Below, one piece after another: positions 34,991 through 43,898 of a DNA stretch of 64,000 nucleotides. The stretch is from the NCBI RefSeq assembly GCF_001306455.1, contig NZ_LGTQ01000006.1, forward strand, positions 62,001 through 126,000. The letters are read 5' to 3'. A program made the position numbers and the translations under genes. The stretch's first letter is position 1. Every line of letters starts with the position of its first letter. This stretch comes from Jiulongibacter sediminis. Lineage in GTDB: Bacteria > Bacteroidota > Bacteroidia > Cytophagales > Spirosomataceae. The notes beneath the pieces were generated by a model that made no database searches, was not told the DNA's origin, and saw only the letters and a program-made list of their open reading frames with translations.

Positions 34991-35455
34991 TTAGCCCTTC
35001 AGGTTTAATCGCATTTCAACGAGTTGTGACTTAAACCCTACCTTCTCATAGGCCTTAATGGCAGCTGCATTGTCGGGATAGACGGTGAGGCGGATTTCAT
35101 CAACGCCTCTTTCTTTAGACCAGGCCGTCAAAGCTTCAATGATCCGGGCATTAACACCCATACCTCTAAAACGAGGATCAACAAACATGAAACCAAGGTG
35201 GGTGTAAACGCTGTAGGTGTAATAGTTCTTCGGTTTTCGTATCTGAGCAAAGCCGGAGCCCACCAATTGACCTTCAGCTTCGGCTATTATAACAATAGAA
35301 TCCTCCGCAGCCATGAGCTCGGCCAGATTGTAATAGCTAATCGGATCAGGAGCCAAGGTAGAATCAAAAGGTCTCTCAGCTTTTATAATTTCCTGTTCAA
35401 AACCCTTAAGCTCGGGTAGTTCATCAGGCCTTGCTTCTCTGATTGTCAAATCCAT
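34991..35455 (-). CDS. GNAT-family N-acetyltransferase
   Basis: A 154-residue acetyltransferase: an N-terminal [12 protein letters not shown] strand, a central [21 protein letters not shown] acetyl-CoA pyrophosphate loop (RGMGV), and [19 protein letters not shown] at the end. The substrate cannot be told from sequence; amines of amino acids, antibiotics or proteins are all possible. It is the last gene of the module B cluster, 6 bases after the DinB gene. Confidence 0.92.
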   Translation of the reverse strand: MDLTIREARPDELPELKGFEQEIIKAERPFDSTLAPDPISYYNLAELMAAEDSIVIIAEAEGQLVGSGFAQIRKPKNYYTYSVYTHLGFMFVDPRFRGMGVNARIIEALTAWSKERGVDEIRLTVYPDNAAAIKAYEKVGFKSQLVEMRLNLKG

Positions 35456-35461
35456 AGTATT

Positions 35462-35986
35462 TCATTTTTTGAGGATACCTGCATAGGCGGTCCAGGGGCC
35501 GACTTCAGTTCTGTATTGTTTAGCCATTACCCGACCAATTTGGGAGATATGCCCTAAATCGTGGACCGTCCAGGTCGCCAATAGTTCCCGGGCTGTTGCC
35601 TTTCCTAAGGCAGGGTGAATACCTATTTGATCAAGATTCTCCTCTGTAATTTTCAAGGACTTTAAAGTTTCAATGTTCTGGCTTCTAAGACTTTGAAACT
35701 CTGCCAGCAGGCTTTCCAAAGAATACGTTTTAGCATAGTCGAGATGGGCCTCCATGTCAAAAGGCTCGAAGGTTTTATCTGGCCTATCTGAGAAAATAAT
35801 CTTCAATCTCGGAATCCAGTCGGTCTTCTCGCCGAGAATCAAATGTGAAATAATTTCTTTCGCAGACCAGGTACTTTCCCCTTCATTCGAATGAGTCCAA
35901 TCTTCGGAAATTCCACCCAGCAGAGTTTGTAAAGTTTGGGGCGTCCTTTCCAAAATTTCGACGGTTTTTTGCAAGTCAAAATTCAT
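35462..35986 (-). CDS. DinB-family protein
   Basis: A 174-residue DinB superfamily protein with the usual metal-binding histidines: HLILGEKTDW (about His48) and VHDLGHISQIGRVM near the end. It has no signal peptide, unlike the other DinB protein at 33.1 kb. Function unknown. It is placed 3 bases after the AlkB-like gene. Confidence 0.9.
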   Translation of the reverse strand: MNFDLQKTVEILERTPQTLQTLLGGISEDWTHSNEGESTWSAKEIISHLILGEKTDWIPRLKIIFSDRPDKTFEPFDMEAHLDYAKTYSLESLLAEFQSLRSQNIETLKSLKITEENLDQIGIHPALGKATARELLATWTVHDLGHISQIGRVMAKQYRTEVGPWTAYAGILKK

Positions 35987-35989
35987 ATA

Positions 35990-36592
35990 TCAAACGATCG
36001 TTCTAAAAGTTAAATTTATACGAGGTGTCTTTACCTTTTTTGTTGGCGGGAGCCGGTGAAGCCAATGTTTTTGCGTAGCTCCTTTCATCAATAGCAGGCT
36101 CCCGTTTTCAAGCCAAACCTCCACCGTTTCTTTGCTTTCTTTATGCTTAAAGGCAAACTTCCGCTCAGCCCCGAAACTCCAGGAGGCTATGGCACCCTCG
36201 GGTTTCATTTCAGACTCATTATCCACATGCCAGCCCATGCCTTCAGAGCCATCGTGGTATAAATTGAGTAGACAACTATTGTAGGTCTCCCCGCTTACTT
36301 CCTCTGTTTTTTGTTTGATTTGCAGAAGCTCTTCCGTCCAGAGCAAAGCCGTTTTCGTAGTTTTTGAATACGTGTACTCAAAAGGCTCATCACCATACCA
36401 GGCCACTTTTCTTTTGGTCACAATTCGCTTTCCATAGATGAAGGCTTCATCATTTCGCCAGTCAATTTCGGTCCATAGTTTGTCAAAAATCTGAGACGAC
36501 TCCACTACATCATAGACCCGACCGAAATAATAGACAATCCCATCTTTTGGCAAAAGGTTTTGCTCAGCATCAGGCGGAAAAAGATTCAGCAT
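35990..36592 (-). CDS. AlkB-like 2-oxoglutarate/Fe(II) dioxygenase
   Basis: A 200-residue enzyme of the AlkB family that oxidatively removes alkyl groups from DNA or RNA bases. The iron ligands appear as HVDNE (His and Asp) and HWLHRLP (distal His), with 2-oxoglutarate-binding Arg residues in PRINLTFR at the C-terminus. YNSCLLNLYHDGSEGMGWH is the signature of the ALKBH2/3-like bacterial group. The gene lies in a cluster of small stress-type genes, which fits a repair role. Start is the ATG at 36592, 57 bases after the methyltransferase stop. Confidence 0.92.
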   Translation of the reverse strand: MLNLFPPDAEQNLLPKDGIVYYFGRVYDVVESSQIFDKLWTEIDWRNDEAFIYGKRIVTKRKVAWYGDEPFEYTYSKTTKTALLWTEELLQIKQKTEEVSGETYNSCLLNLYHDGSEGMGWHVDNESEMKPEGAIASWSFGAERKFAFKHKESKETVEVWLENGSLLLMKGATQKHWLHRLPPTKKVKTPRINLTFRTIV

Positions 36593-36649
36593 GGCATTTT
36601 CTGAAAAAGAAGTCCCAGAATCCGCGGAACACTCTTGCGATCGTTCTCA

Positions 36650-37219
36650 TCAAAAATACTCCGTCAGTTTCACGAGTTGCAAACCAGAAGCTTCGGCAGC
36701 TCGTGTAAAATCAGAAAGGTTGTGATTAAAGCAGCTGACCACTTGAGTTCCTTCCTCAGTTTCAAATCGGGCCTTTGAACCCCCATATTGTTTAAAGGGG
36801 TGAAGCTCACCGATATAAATGAAGGCATTTGGGGCACTGTTTTTGGCCACTTTTTGAAAAACAGGCTCAAGATTTTCAATATGCTCTAAAACCAGACTGA
36901 AAGTTATTAAATCTGCCTTTTGAGAAATACAGTTCCAATCTTCTGTTATATCTGCATTAACAAAACGAACAGAATCGGATGTGATTTTGGCCTTTGCCAC
37001 CGCTAACATTTCTTCACTTAAATCTACCGCCGTCATTGCGTCAGCTTTCTCGAGCAAAAAAGAAGTATTCTTACCCGTTCCGCAGCCAACTTCCAGAATA
37101 TGATTGAAGGTCAGATCTCCCAAAAGCTCTTTCAATACCAATGCTTCGGCATCACGGGTGCGGTTTCGGTTGGAGTCGTATTGTTTTGACCACTCTTTGT
37201 AGGCCGCTTTTACGTTCAT
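36650..37219 (-). CDS. Class I SAM-dependent methyltransferase
   Basis: A 189-residue methyltransferase. Motif I is ILEVGCGTGKNT (SAM binding), followed by AVDLSEEMLAVA and a DLITFSLVLEHIENL motif IV region. The N-terminal YKEWSKQYDSNRNRTRD is typical of small UbiE/BioC-like methyltransferases. The acceptor is unknown. Its ATG overlaps the stop of the ArsR gene by 4 bases, so it is coupled to that repressor. Confidence 0.92.
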   Translation of the reverse strand: MNVKAAYKEWSKQYDSNRNRTRDAEALVLKELLGDLTFNHILEVGCGTGKNTSFLLEKADAMTAVDLSEEMLAVAKAKITSDSVRFVNADITEDWNCISQKADLITFSLVLEHIENLEPVFQKVAKNSAPNAFIYIGELHPFKQYGGSKARFETEEGTQVVSCFNHNLSDFTRAAEASGLQLVKLTEYF

Positions 37220-37539
37220 TCGCTTTCGTTTGTTTCTATGAGTTTCTGCAATTTATTAATTTTCTCTTTCCAGAAATCATCATAATATCCGATCCAATCT
37301 TTGATAGCCTCAAAACCAACTGAATGAAGGTGACAATAACGTTCACGTCCCTGATTCTCAATTTTCACAAAGCCTGCCTGCTCCAGAATTTTGATATGTT
37401 TAGAGACCGCCGGCCTACTCATCTCAAAATGCTCTGTCAAACTGTTTATGGTCAATACTTCTTCTGAAAGCAGACTGACGATCTTTCTTCGACTCGGGTC
37501 GGCGATGACTTGGAAGGCATCAAGTTGCGGAGTTGCCAT
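37216..37539 (-). CDS. ArsR-family winged-helix repressor (module B)
   Basis: A 107-residue regulator very like the module A repressor: [41 protein letters not shown]. No cysteine metal site is seen. The start MATPQLDAF at 37539 overlaps the end of the SRPBCC gene by 20 bases; a longer frame to 37593 would overlap more and is less family-like. It is second in its operon, after the SRPBCC gene, the reverse of module A's order. Confidence 0.92.
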   Translation of the reverse strand: MATPQLDAFQVIADPSRRKIVSLLSEEVLTINSLTEHFEMSRPAVSKHIKILEQAGFVKIENQGRERYCHLHSVGFEAIKDWIGYYDDFWKEKINKLQKLIETNESE

Positions 37540-37972
37540 GGCTTTGATTTTCGATGAGTTCCTGAATTCTTTTCCCGATTTTTTTCCATCCACTGTTCAT
37601 GGCCAGATAACCAATTAGATTTTTTACGCCTCTGAATCCTGCGTGTTCCAAATACAGCTCGGTTCCGCCTTCAATGGCCTTCAGGGTCCATGTTACCACA
37701 CTATCCAGGTTAGGTTTCTTACCCGGCATGCCTCCCACCCAGGTATAAGAAAGTTTATGAGGCTTGTTAAGTTCTATCACTTTACAATACACAATGCCAT
37801 CAAAACCGACCTTTGGCATAGGCTTGGTGTGAAACTGAAACTCGTACCCAAGCTTGGGTTTGAAGCTATTCTTCATGAGCCACTGGCTCAATAGCTCTGA
37901 ATCTGTCAGGTATTCCCATACCACCTCGGGCGGTTGTGGAATGAAAAAAGTATGTTGAATTGTTCTGCTCAT
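37520..37972 (-). CDS. SRPBCC (AHSA1-type) protein
   Basis: A 150-residue START-like protein: IQHTFFIPQPPEVVWEYLTDSELLSQWLM, then LSYTWVGGMPGKKPNLDSVVTWTL and a C-terminal helix. It is the first gene of module B, ahead of its ArsR repressor. The ATG at 37972 is chosen over an upstream TTG that sits within the operator. The ligand is unknown. Confidence 0.9.
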   Translation of the reverse strand: MSRTIQHTFFIPQPPEVVWEYLTDSELLSQWLMKNSFKPKLGYEFQFHTKPMPKVGFDGIVYCKVIELNKPHKLSYTWVGGMPGKKPNLDSVVTWTLKAIEGGTELYLEHAGFRGVKNLIGYLAMNSGWKKIGKRIQELIENQSHGNSAT

Positions 37973-37978
37973 TTTTAT

Positions 37979-38022
37979 GTAACTCAAAAGTTACACTAAC
38001 TAACGCGTAACTTTTGAGTTAC
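37979..38022. promoter_or_regulatory. Paired operator palindromes for ArsR module B
   Basis: GTAACTCAAAAGTTAC (37979-37994) and its exact reverse complement (38007-38022) lie 12 bases apart. Each is itself a palindrome GTAACT-n4-AGTTAC, so there are two sites with centres 28 bases apart, 7 bases upstream of the ATG. An imperfect -7 box (AACTTTTG) on the minus strand overlaps the first site. This is very probably the ArsR operator of this operon. Confidence 0.8.
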
Positions 38023-38102
38023 GCAAGAGATTTACAAAATATTAACGATGCCTCTGGAAAAGGAGCTTTTACTTAAATTGCAGCTCCATTCAGACCCTCT
38101 AC

Positions 38103-40490
38103 ATGAAAAAATCAATCCTTTTCCTCTTTCTTCCTTTTCTAAGCTTAGCACAGCAATACCCGCTAAAGCTCTGGTATGATGAACCTGCTGAGCATTTTGA
38201 AGAAGCTTTGGTATTGGGCAATGGCCGCTCCGGAGTCACCGTTTTTGGAGGGGCCTCAACCGAACATCTTTACCTGAATGATATCAGCCTTTGGGCTGGA
38301 GAGCCCGTAGACCCTTACATGAACCCGGAAGCCTTCAAATATATGCCACTGGTTCGTGAAGCTCTGGCCAACGAGAACTACAAGGCAGCCGACAGTTTAA
38401 TGCACTTTATACAGGGCTCTTTTTCGCAGTCTTACGCTCCACTGGGTGATTTCTACATTGACTTCAGACACGAACCAGCCGAAAAGTATTATCGTGAACT
38501 TAACCTTGACGATGCTAAAGTAAGGATAGAATACACACATCAGGGAGCTCATTACAGTCGTGAATATTACTATTCTCATCCTGATAAAGTGTTGGTGATG
38601 AAGCTAGAAACGGATGCAAAAGAAGGTTTTTTTGCTACCCTAAAATTGAAAAGCCAACTCAAAAATTCAGTCAATTCTCAAGGAGATTTTTTGCACATGA
38701 ATGGCAAAGCTCCTGTTCGCATTGATCCCAGCTATTATAACTCTGACAGAGATCCCATTGTCTATGAAGAAGATGGCGGAACCCGTTTCAGCAGCATCAT
38801 TGGGGTTCAGGAAACAGATGGCCAGGTTGTTTTAACAGACTCTACTTTGAGTATCAATGGTGCACAAGAAGCCGTTTTACTTTTGAGTATTGCCACCAGT
38901 TTTAACGGTTTCGACAAAGATCCGTTTACTGAGGGTTTGGATGAAAAAACGATTGCTCTTCAACAACTACAGAACGCGTTATCAAAAACCGCAAACGAAC
39001 TTCAAAGTGCTCATTTAGCCGACTATCAGGAGCTTTATGGACGAGTAAAACTCAATTTGGGTAAAAATGAGCTTAGCGATCTACCCACTAACGACCGACT
39101 TCTCCGCTATGAAAAAGGAGCCCGGGACCCTTATCTGGAAACCTTATATTTTCAATATGGTAGGTATCTTTTAATCAGTAGCTCAAGAACTACAGGCATC
39201 CCAGCCAATTTGCAAGGCCTCTGGAATCCGTACATGCGGCCGCCATGGAGTAGCAATTACACGATGAATATCAATGTGGAAGAAAATTACTGGCCGGCAG
39301 AAACAACCAATCTGCCGGAGATGCATGATTCGTTTCTTTCTTTCATAGCCAACGTTTCGAAAACGGGTAAAATTTCGGCTGAAACTTTTTATGAGGCAAA
39401 CGGGTGGACCGCCTCACACAATTCTGACATCTGGGCCATGACAAACCCCGTTGGCAATTTCGGGGACGGAAACCCTGTTTGGGCCAACTGGGCAATGGGC
39501 GGGGCCTGGGCTTCAGCTCACTTATATGAACACTATACGTTTTCTCAGGATAAAGAGTGGCTTCGAAATTACGCCTATCCTCTGATGAAAGGAGCGGCCG
39601 AATTCTGCCTGGATATGCTGGTAGAGGCACCGGATGGCACATTGGTAACGGCTCCATCCACCTCTCCCGAAAATGTTTACATCACCGATAAAGGCTACAA
39701 AGGAGCTACACTTTACGGAGCGTTTGCAGATATCGCGATGATCAAAGAACTTTTTTTGGATCTGCTCATGAGCATGGAAGCTCTGGACATTAATAATGAT
39801 TTCAGGACTGAAATTGAGAAGGCCTTGATAAGACTCAGACCTTATAAAGTAGGGGCAAAAGGCAATTTGCAGGAGTGGTATCACGATTGGGAAGATGCCG
39901 AGCCTCAACATCGGCACCAGTCGCATTTGTATGGGCTTCATCCCGGTCGACATATTACCATCAAAGAAACCCCTGCTTTAGCTGCTGCCGCTCAAAAATC
40001 GCTGGAAATCAAAGGCGACGAAACCACGGGATGGAGCAAAGGCTGGAGGATTAATCTTTGGGCCCGACTTCAGGACGGAAATCACGCTTATAAAATGTAC
40101 CGGGAATTGCTCCGTTATGTTAAACCTGATGCCATTAGACCCCGAAATGAGGGCCACGGAGGCACCTACCCGAACCTATTTGATGCTCACCCGCCATTCC
40201 AGATTGATGGTAATTTCGGTGGTACAGCGGCCGTGGCTGAAATGTTGGTGCAGTCGGATGAAGGTCACATTTATCTGCTCCCCGCTCTGCCAGAAGCCTG
40301 GCAAAATGGTTCAGTGAAGGGCTTGCGTTGCCGGGGAGGATTTGAGGTTGATTTAAGCTGGGATAAAGGTAAACTTAAAGAAGTGACCGTTTACTCAAAA
40401 GGGGGTACAAATACTATCTTGGCATATGGAGATTACGTCAAAAATATATTGTTGATTGACGATCTGCCCTACAAAATAAATTCTTTTTAA
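38103..40490 (+). CDS. Glycoside hydrolase family 95 protein, likely alpha-L-fucosidase
   Basis: A 795-residue secreted enzyme (signal peptide to about residue 16, LSLAQ). Family GH95 blocks appear in order: [28 protein letters not shown], the linker, [29 protein letters not shown], then [13 protein letters not shown] and [18 protein letters not shown] in the (alpha/alpha)6 barrel. GH95 enzymes release alpha-1,2-linked L-fucose or L-galactose from glycans by inversion. The gene stands next to a conserved small gene with no gap and near DUF1080 and SusCD genes, but no fucose pathway genes are seen. Confidence 0.94.
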   Translation: MKKSILFLFLPFLSLAQQYPLKLWYDEPAEHFEEALVLGNGRSGVTVFGGASTEHLYLNDISLWAGEPVDPYMNPEAFKYMPLVREALANENYKAADSLMHFIQGSFSQSYAPLGDFYIDFRHEPAEKYYRELNLDDAKVRIEYTHQGAHYSREYYYSHPDKVLVMKLETDAKEGFFATLKLKSQLKNSVNSQGDFLHMNGKAPVRIDPSYYNSDRDPIVYEEDGGTRFSSIIGVQETDGQVVLTDSTLSINGAQEAVLLLSIATSFNGFDKDPFTEGLDEKTIALQQLQNALSKTANELQSAHLADYQELYGRVKLNLGKNELSDLPTNDRLLRYEKGARDPYLETLYFQYGRYLLISSSRTTGIPANLQGLWNPYMRPPWSSNYTMNINVEENYWPAETTNLPEMHDSFLSFIANVSKTGKISAETFYEANGWTASHNSDIWAMTNPVGNFGDGNPVWANWAMGGAWASAHLYEHYTFSQDKEWLRNYAYPLMKGAAEFCLDMLVEAPDGTLVTAPSTSPENVYITDKGYKGATLYGAFADIAMIKELFLDLLMSMEALDINNDFRTEIEKALIRLRPYKVGAKGNLQEWYHDWEDAEPQHRHQSHLYGLHPGRHITIKETPALAAAAQKSLEIKGDETTGWSKGWRINLWARLQDGNHAYKMYRELLRYVKPDAIRPRNEGHGGTYPNLFDAHPPFQIDGNFGGTAAVAEMLVQSDEGHIYLLPALPEAWQNGSVKGLRCRGGFEVDLSWDKGKLKEVTVYSKGGTNTILAYGDYVKNILLIDDLPYKINSF

Positions 40491-40886
40491 ATGAAAAAAG
40501 ACATAGAAATTCCTGAAGTAAAGGACCTTCATCTGGCTGTGGTTAAGGAATATAATGAAGTGTTTCAATGCGAAGACTGGAACGCCTACCTTATCAATGA
40601 CAAAGACGAAAGCCTTGAAATGGTCATCATTGTTTCTCATGGCTATGATGAGAAGGACAAAACCTCTTTGATGCGAAAGAAAATTGACATGCTGCCTGCC
40701 AAATCCTTTGCCAAAATTGAGCTGATTCAGCCCGAGCTTTTCAAACTCAATAATGAGTTCAATATCTCTTTCTTTGAAGGAAATCGAATGATGGAAAAGA
40801 CGTTTATCGTTCCCCAAAATTCGATCAGTGAAGATGCTCTTGAGCCAATTCCTCTGATAGAAAAGATGGGAGTTTTGGCCAGTTGA
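40491..40886 (+). CDS. Conserved small protein of unknown function
   Basis: A 131-residue cytoplasmic protein widely seen in Bacteroidota, as far as I recall, with blocks such as IPEVKDLHLAVVKEYNE, WNAYLIND, IIVSHGYDE and LPAKSFAKIELIQPELFKLNNEF. It has sometimes been mislabelled as a tRNA synthetase piece. It looks like a compact beta-sandwich. It begins at the base after the GH95 stop, an odd pairing for a glycosidase. Its TGA abuts the stop of the convergent DUF1080 gene with no gap. Confidence 0.85.
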   Translation: MKKDIEIPEVKDLHLAVVKEYNEVFQCEDWNAYLINDKDESLEMVIIVSHGYDEKDKTSLMRKKIDMLPAKSFAKIELIQPELFKLNNEFNISFFEGNRMMEKTFIVPQNSISEDALEPIPLIEKMGVLAS

Positions 40887-41540
40887 TTATAGCTCTGTCA
40901 CCACCAGCTTCCTGAACCAAACCGGGTCTCCATGATCTTGCAAAGCAATATGACCTTCATGATGCGGAGCGGCATAGGGCCACTCAGCAAACTTGGTTTC
41001 TGCCACGGCTTTCTTCCAGGCTTCATCGCCATAGGTATATTCCACAATCAACTCCCCGTTCAACCAATGTCTCACCTGATCTCCCCGCACTTCAATTTTC
41101 CCGCTATTCCATTCACCGGCAGGTTTTGAAAGGTTCTTCACCGAAGGAGCATTAAGCCCGTAATTTGACCCGCATTTTTGATAGTCTTCCACTTTACCGG
41201 GATAACCAATGTCGTCCAATATTTGATATTCCGGCCCGGAGGCATGGGTTTTAAAAAGGGCCTCATCTTGAGGATCTTCTATGACCTTATAAATTACTCC
41301 GCTATTGCCTCCTTCGTTCAGTTTGTACTCAAATTCAAAGCTGAAGTCGCCATACATTTGATTGGTGACCAGATCAGCATTTCCTCCTGTAGTGAATAAA
41401 ATTCCGTCTTTAACCTGCCATTTTGAGAAACTATCCGTTTTCCACAGATGAAAATGTATCTGTGGGTTTTCAAGCAAATTGGTTTGTGACCTGGTCATAA
41501 ATGGAAAAAGTGCAAAAACGAAAAGTGGAATCAATTTCAT
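40887..41540 (-). CDS. DUF1080 (3-keto-disaccharide hydrolase) domain protein
   Basis: A 217-residue secreted protein (signal peptide, cleaved near TRSQ at residue 19). The single DUF1080 domain has FSKWQVKDGILFTTGGNADLVTNQMYGDFSFEFEYKL, NSGVIYKV, GPEYQILDD and EGHIALQDHGDPVWFRKLVV. These are jelly-roll proteins related to concanavalin-like lectins; some members hydrolyse 3-keto-glycosides. It is second in a two-gene operon, 11 bases after the DUF5009 gene. Confidence 0.93.
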   Translation of the reverse strand: MKLIPLFVFALFPFMTRSQTNLLENPQIHFHLWKTDSFSKWQVKDGILFTTGGNADLVTNQMYGDFSFEFEYKLNEGGNSGVIYKVIEDPQDEALFKTHASGPEYQILDDIGYPGKVEDYQKCGSNYGLNAPSVKNLSKPAGEWNSGKIEVRGDQVRHWLNGELIVEYTYGDEAWKKAVAETKFAEWPYAAPHHEGHIALQDHGDPVWFRKLVVTEL

Positions 41541-41551
41541 GGCTTAACAAT

Positions 41552-42790
41552 TTAAACCTTCACAATGATCTTCTTTCTCCAGAACCATACGAGAATCAAA
41601 AACCAGAAGATCAGGTAGAAAATGGCCCAGCTGAACGAATGAAGTTTTGGATCACCAATAAAACCAAGAATGTGTTCGTAAATGTAAGATTGCAGACCCT
41701 GACCTGCGACTTTAATATCAGATAATACCCTCGGAATAATGCCTGAGAAAAAGAAAACCAGCATCGGGTTTACCCCGAAAATAACAAATGGTTTTGTCCA
41801 ACTTTCGCCTTTAACCAGCACTGAAATATACTGTATCAAAGCCAAACAAAGTGCCGCCAGTCCACCTACCAGAAGCACATACGAAGATGTCCACAAAGCT
41901 TTATTAATCGGGAAAATGGTATGCCACACCAATCCTAAAGCCACAGAAATGACTCCACCATAGACCAAATAACGCCAGCCCTTTTCACGACCAAACTTTC
42001 CGGTGATGGCTAAACCTGCAAAAACACCCAAAATGCCAGTTACGATAGCCGGAAAGGTGCTAAAAAGCCCTTCAGGATCCCAGGTTTTACTGGAGCTCCA
42101 CATGTGCCCTTCCAGAAAAATGCGGTCAATCATGGCTGCCACATTTTCATCAGCCGCAAAGTTGCCCGTAATACCTTCCACGGGGATAAGGGCCATAGCG
42201 GCCCAATACCCTAACAAAAGCACGGCTGCCATGGCGATCATCCCTTTCAGACTCATTTTTTGGTAAAGCAAGACCACCACAAAATAAACCAGAGCGATAC
42301 GTTGTAATACACCCGGGATACGAACATCACTGAACATTTCAGTAGAGTAGGCCAGAATAAACATCAAAACAACGATGGCTATGGCCGCAATCAACTGTTT
42401 TTTCGGATCATACTTTGTCAACAAAAGCCAAACCACCACGGCCGTGATCAATAACCTGACGGTTAGAAGAGCATAGCCTTCCAAACCAAACAGCTGAATT
42501 TTTGAGAAGAAATTGAGAAACAAACCCAGCCCGAAAATCCGCAAAGAGCGGGTGGCAATTTTGGAGAAACTAGTTTGACGACCAGCTTCACTTGGCGAGG
42601 CCAACACAATAGAAACACCAACAATAAACAGGAAAAACGGGAAAACAAGATCGGTTGGTGTGCAACCATGCCAATCTGCGTGCAATAATGGTGCATAAAC
42701 ATTTCCCCAGTCGCCCGGGTTATTGACGATGGTCATCAACATAATGGTGAGGCCCCTGAAGACATCAACGGATACAAGTCTTTCTTTCAT
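41552..42790 (-). CDS. DUF5009/HPSNAT-type membrane acyltransferase homologue
   Basis: A 412-residue polytopic protein with about ten to eleven helices. The opening RLVSVDVFRGLTIMLMTIVNNPGDW then HGCTPTDLVFPFFLFIVGVS is the DUF5009/NagX signature, related to human heparan-alpha-glucosaminide N-acetyltransferase. The conserved His in LHADWHGCTP is the candidate acetyl carrier. Such proteins may acetylate periplasmic sugars with acetyl-CoA from the cytoplasm. It is first in the operon with the DUF1080 gene. Confidence 0.9.
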   Translation of the reverse strand: MKERLVSVDVFRGLTIMLMTIVNNPGDWGNVYAPLLHADWHGCTPTDLVFPFFLFIVGVSIVLASPSEAGRQTSFSKIATRSLRIFGLGLFLNFFSKIQLFGLEGYALLTVRLLITAVVVWLLLTKYDPKKQLIAAIAIVVLMFILAYSTEMFSDVRIPGVLQRIALVYFVVVLLYQKMSLKGMIAMAAVLLLGYWAAMALIPVEGITGNFAADENVAAMIDRIFLEGHMWSSSKTWDPEGLFSTFPAIVTGILGVFAGLAITGKFGREKGWRYLVYGGVISVALGLVWHTIFPINKALWTSSYVLLVGGLAALCLALIQYISVLVKGESWTKPFVIFGVNPMLVFFFSGIIPRVLSDIKVAGQGLQSYIYEHILGFIGDPKLHSFSWAIFYLIFWFLILVWFWRKKIIVKV

Positions 42791-42855
42791 GGTTTAGGGT
42801 TAGGAGTTTTTAGTTTGGCAAACAATTTAAGGAGCAGATCAGTAAAAGGGAAAAA

Positions 42856-43749
42856 TCAGGCCTGCTTTTTTAACATTTTCCGATGCTTCTTCAGCCTGAA
42901 CTTACTGGGTGAATAACCCGTAACCTTTTTAAAGGTTGATGAAAAGTGCTGAGAACTGTAAAAGCCGGTTTCGAGGGCGATTTGGGTCAAGGAGTGATTT
43001 GTACCTCCAAGCTGGTTCATAGACTCTGAAACCCGAAGGTTTATCAGGTACTGTAACGGGGCAAAACCCGTGAAAAATTTCAGCTTCTCTGTAAAAGCGG
43101 TGGCACGAAGCCCAACACCGGAAGCCATTTCTTTTACCGTCCAGGGATGAGAGAGGTTTTCTCTTAATCTGGTATCAAGTTTTTCAAACAAACTCGGGAA
43201 ATCGTGAGGGTTTACGGCCTGAGAAGTTACCGACCGGGCCGAAGAAATCAAAAGTTCATCAATTAGACCGAGAATTCTCGTCTTATAACCAAGCTCATGA
43301 TCTTCAAGCTCATGTATCAGATTATCAAAAATAAACTTTCCACTTTTAAAACCCTGCACCACCGCAGGCTCGGGTGTTTGAAAAATGGAGCAGATAAGAG
43401 ACCGATCAGAAGCCTCCATCTGGCTGTAAAGGTCAAGATAATCCTGCAGGCATTCTCCTTCTAAATGAAGGGTCTGTAACTGCCCCTGTTCCAACATTCT
43501 TTTGTGGGTACAAAAAGTATCACCAGGTCTGAGAAACAGAAGGTCTTCTGTAAGTAAGATAAAGCTCTTTCCGTTGATTTTCCATGTGAATTTTCCTTCA
43601 CGTATATATATAAACGTAAGTTCTGTAATAGTGGTGTTGATTTCTTCGGCACAGAGGTTCGCCTTATGTCTTAAACTTTCAAGGCCGTGTAGAAACGGGA
43701 GGCTATCCAATATAGGACTGCTTCCCTTCAGGAAGGTTTTCGGTGGCAT
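42856..43749 (-). CDS. AraC-family transcriptional regulator
   Basis: A 297-residue regulator. The N-terminal part (1-180) resembles a cupin-like ligand domain (LTFIYIREGKFTWKINGKSFILL, then FLRPGDTFCTHK). The C-terminal two-helix-turn-helix AraC domain (about 190-290) has WTVKEMASGVGLRATAFTEKLKFFTG and LTQIALETGFYSSQHFSSTFKKVTGYSPSKFR. It is divergent from the SusC/SusD operon with a 149-base gap and is the obvious local regulator of it, probably sensing the imported compound. Confidence 0.93.
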   Translation of the reverse strand: MPPKTFLKGSSPILDSLPFLHGLESLRHKANLCAEEINTTITELTFIYIREGKFTWKINGKSFILLTEDLLFLRPGDTFCTHKRMLEQGQLQTLHLEGECLQDYLDLYSQMEASDRSLICSIFQTPEPAVVQGFKSGKFIFDNLIHELEDHELGYKTRILGLIDELLISSARSVTSQAVNPHDFPSLFEKLDTRLRENLSHPWTVKEMASGVGLRATAFTEKLKFFTGFAPLQYLINLRVSESMNQLGGTNHSLTQIALETGFYSSQHFSSTFKKVTGYSPSKFRLKKHRKMLKKQA

Positions 43750-43898
43750 ATTATTTCAAAATGGTTGGTATACAAAACTTGCTCTACTTCAAGCAATTAC
43801 AAAATCTTTCGTCGAATGAATTTGAAAGTATATCCACTCATAAATCAGAATCTTTGGCCTGACCATTTCTAATTTATTCAACCTTAAACTATTGAAAT

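Noticed and set aside
36590-36660. Short frame (26 codons) between the methyltransferase and AlkB-like genes, sharing AGAACGATCG with the end of the AlkB gene
   Set aside because: Too short, no start context or domain; the 10-base repeat could be chance.
39522-39953. 143-codon frame opposite the GH95 gene
   Set aside because: Lies inside the highly conserved GH95 barrel and has no domain of its own.
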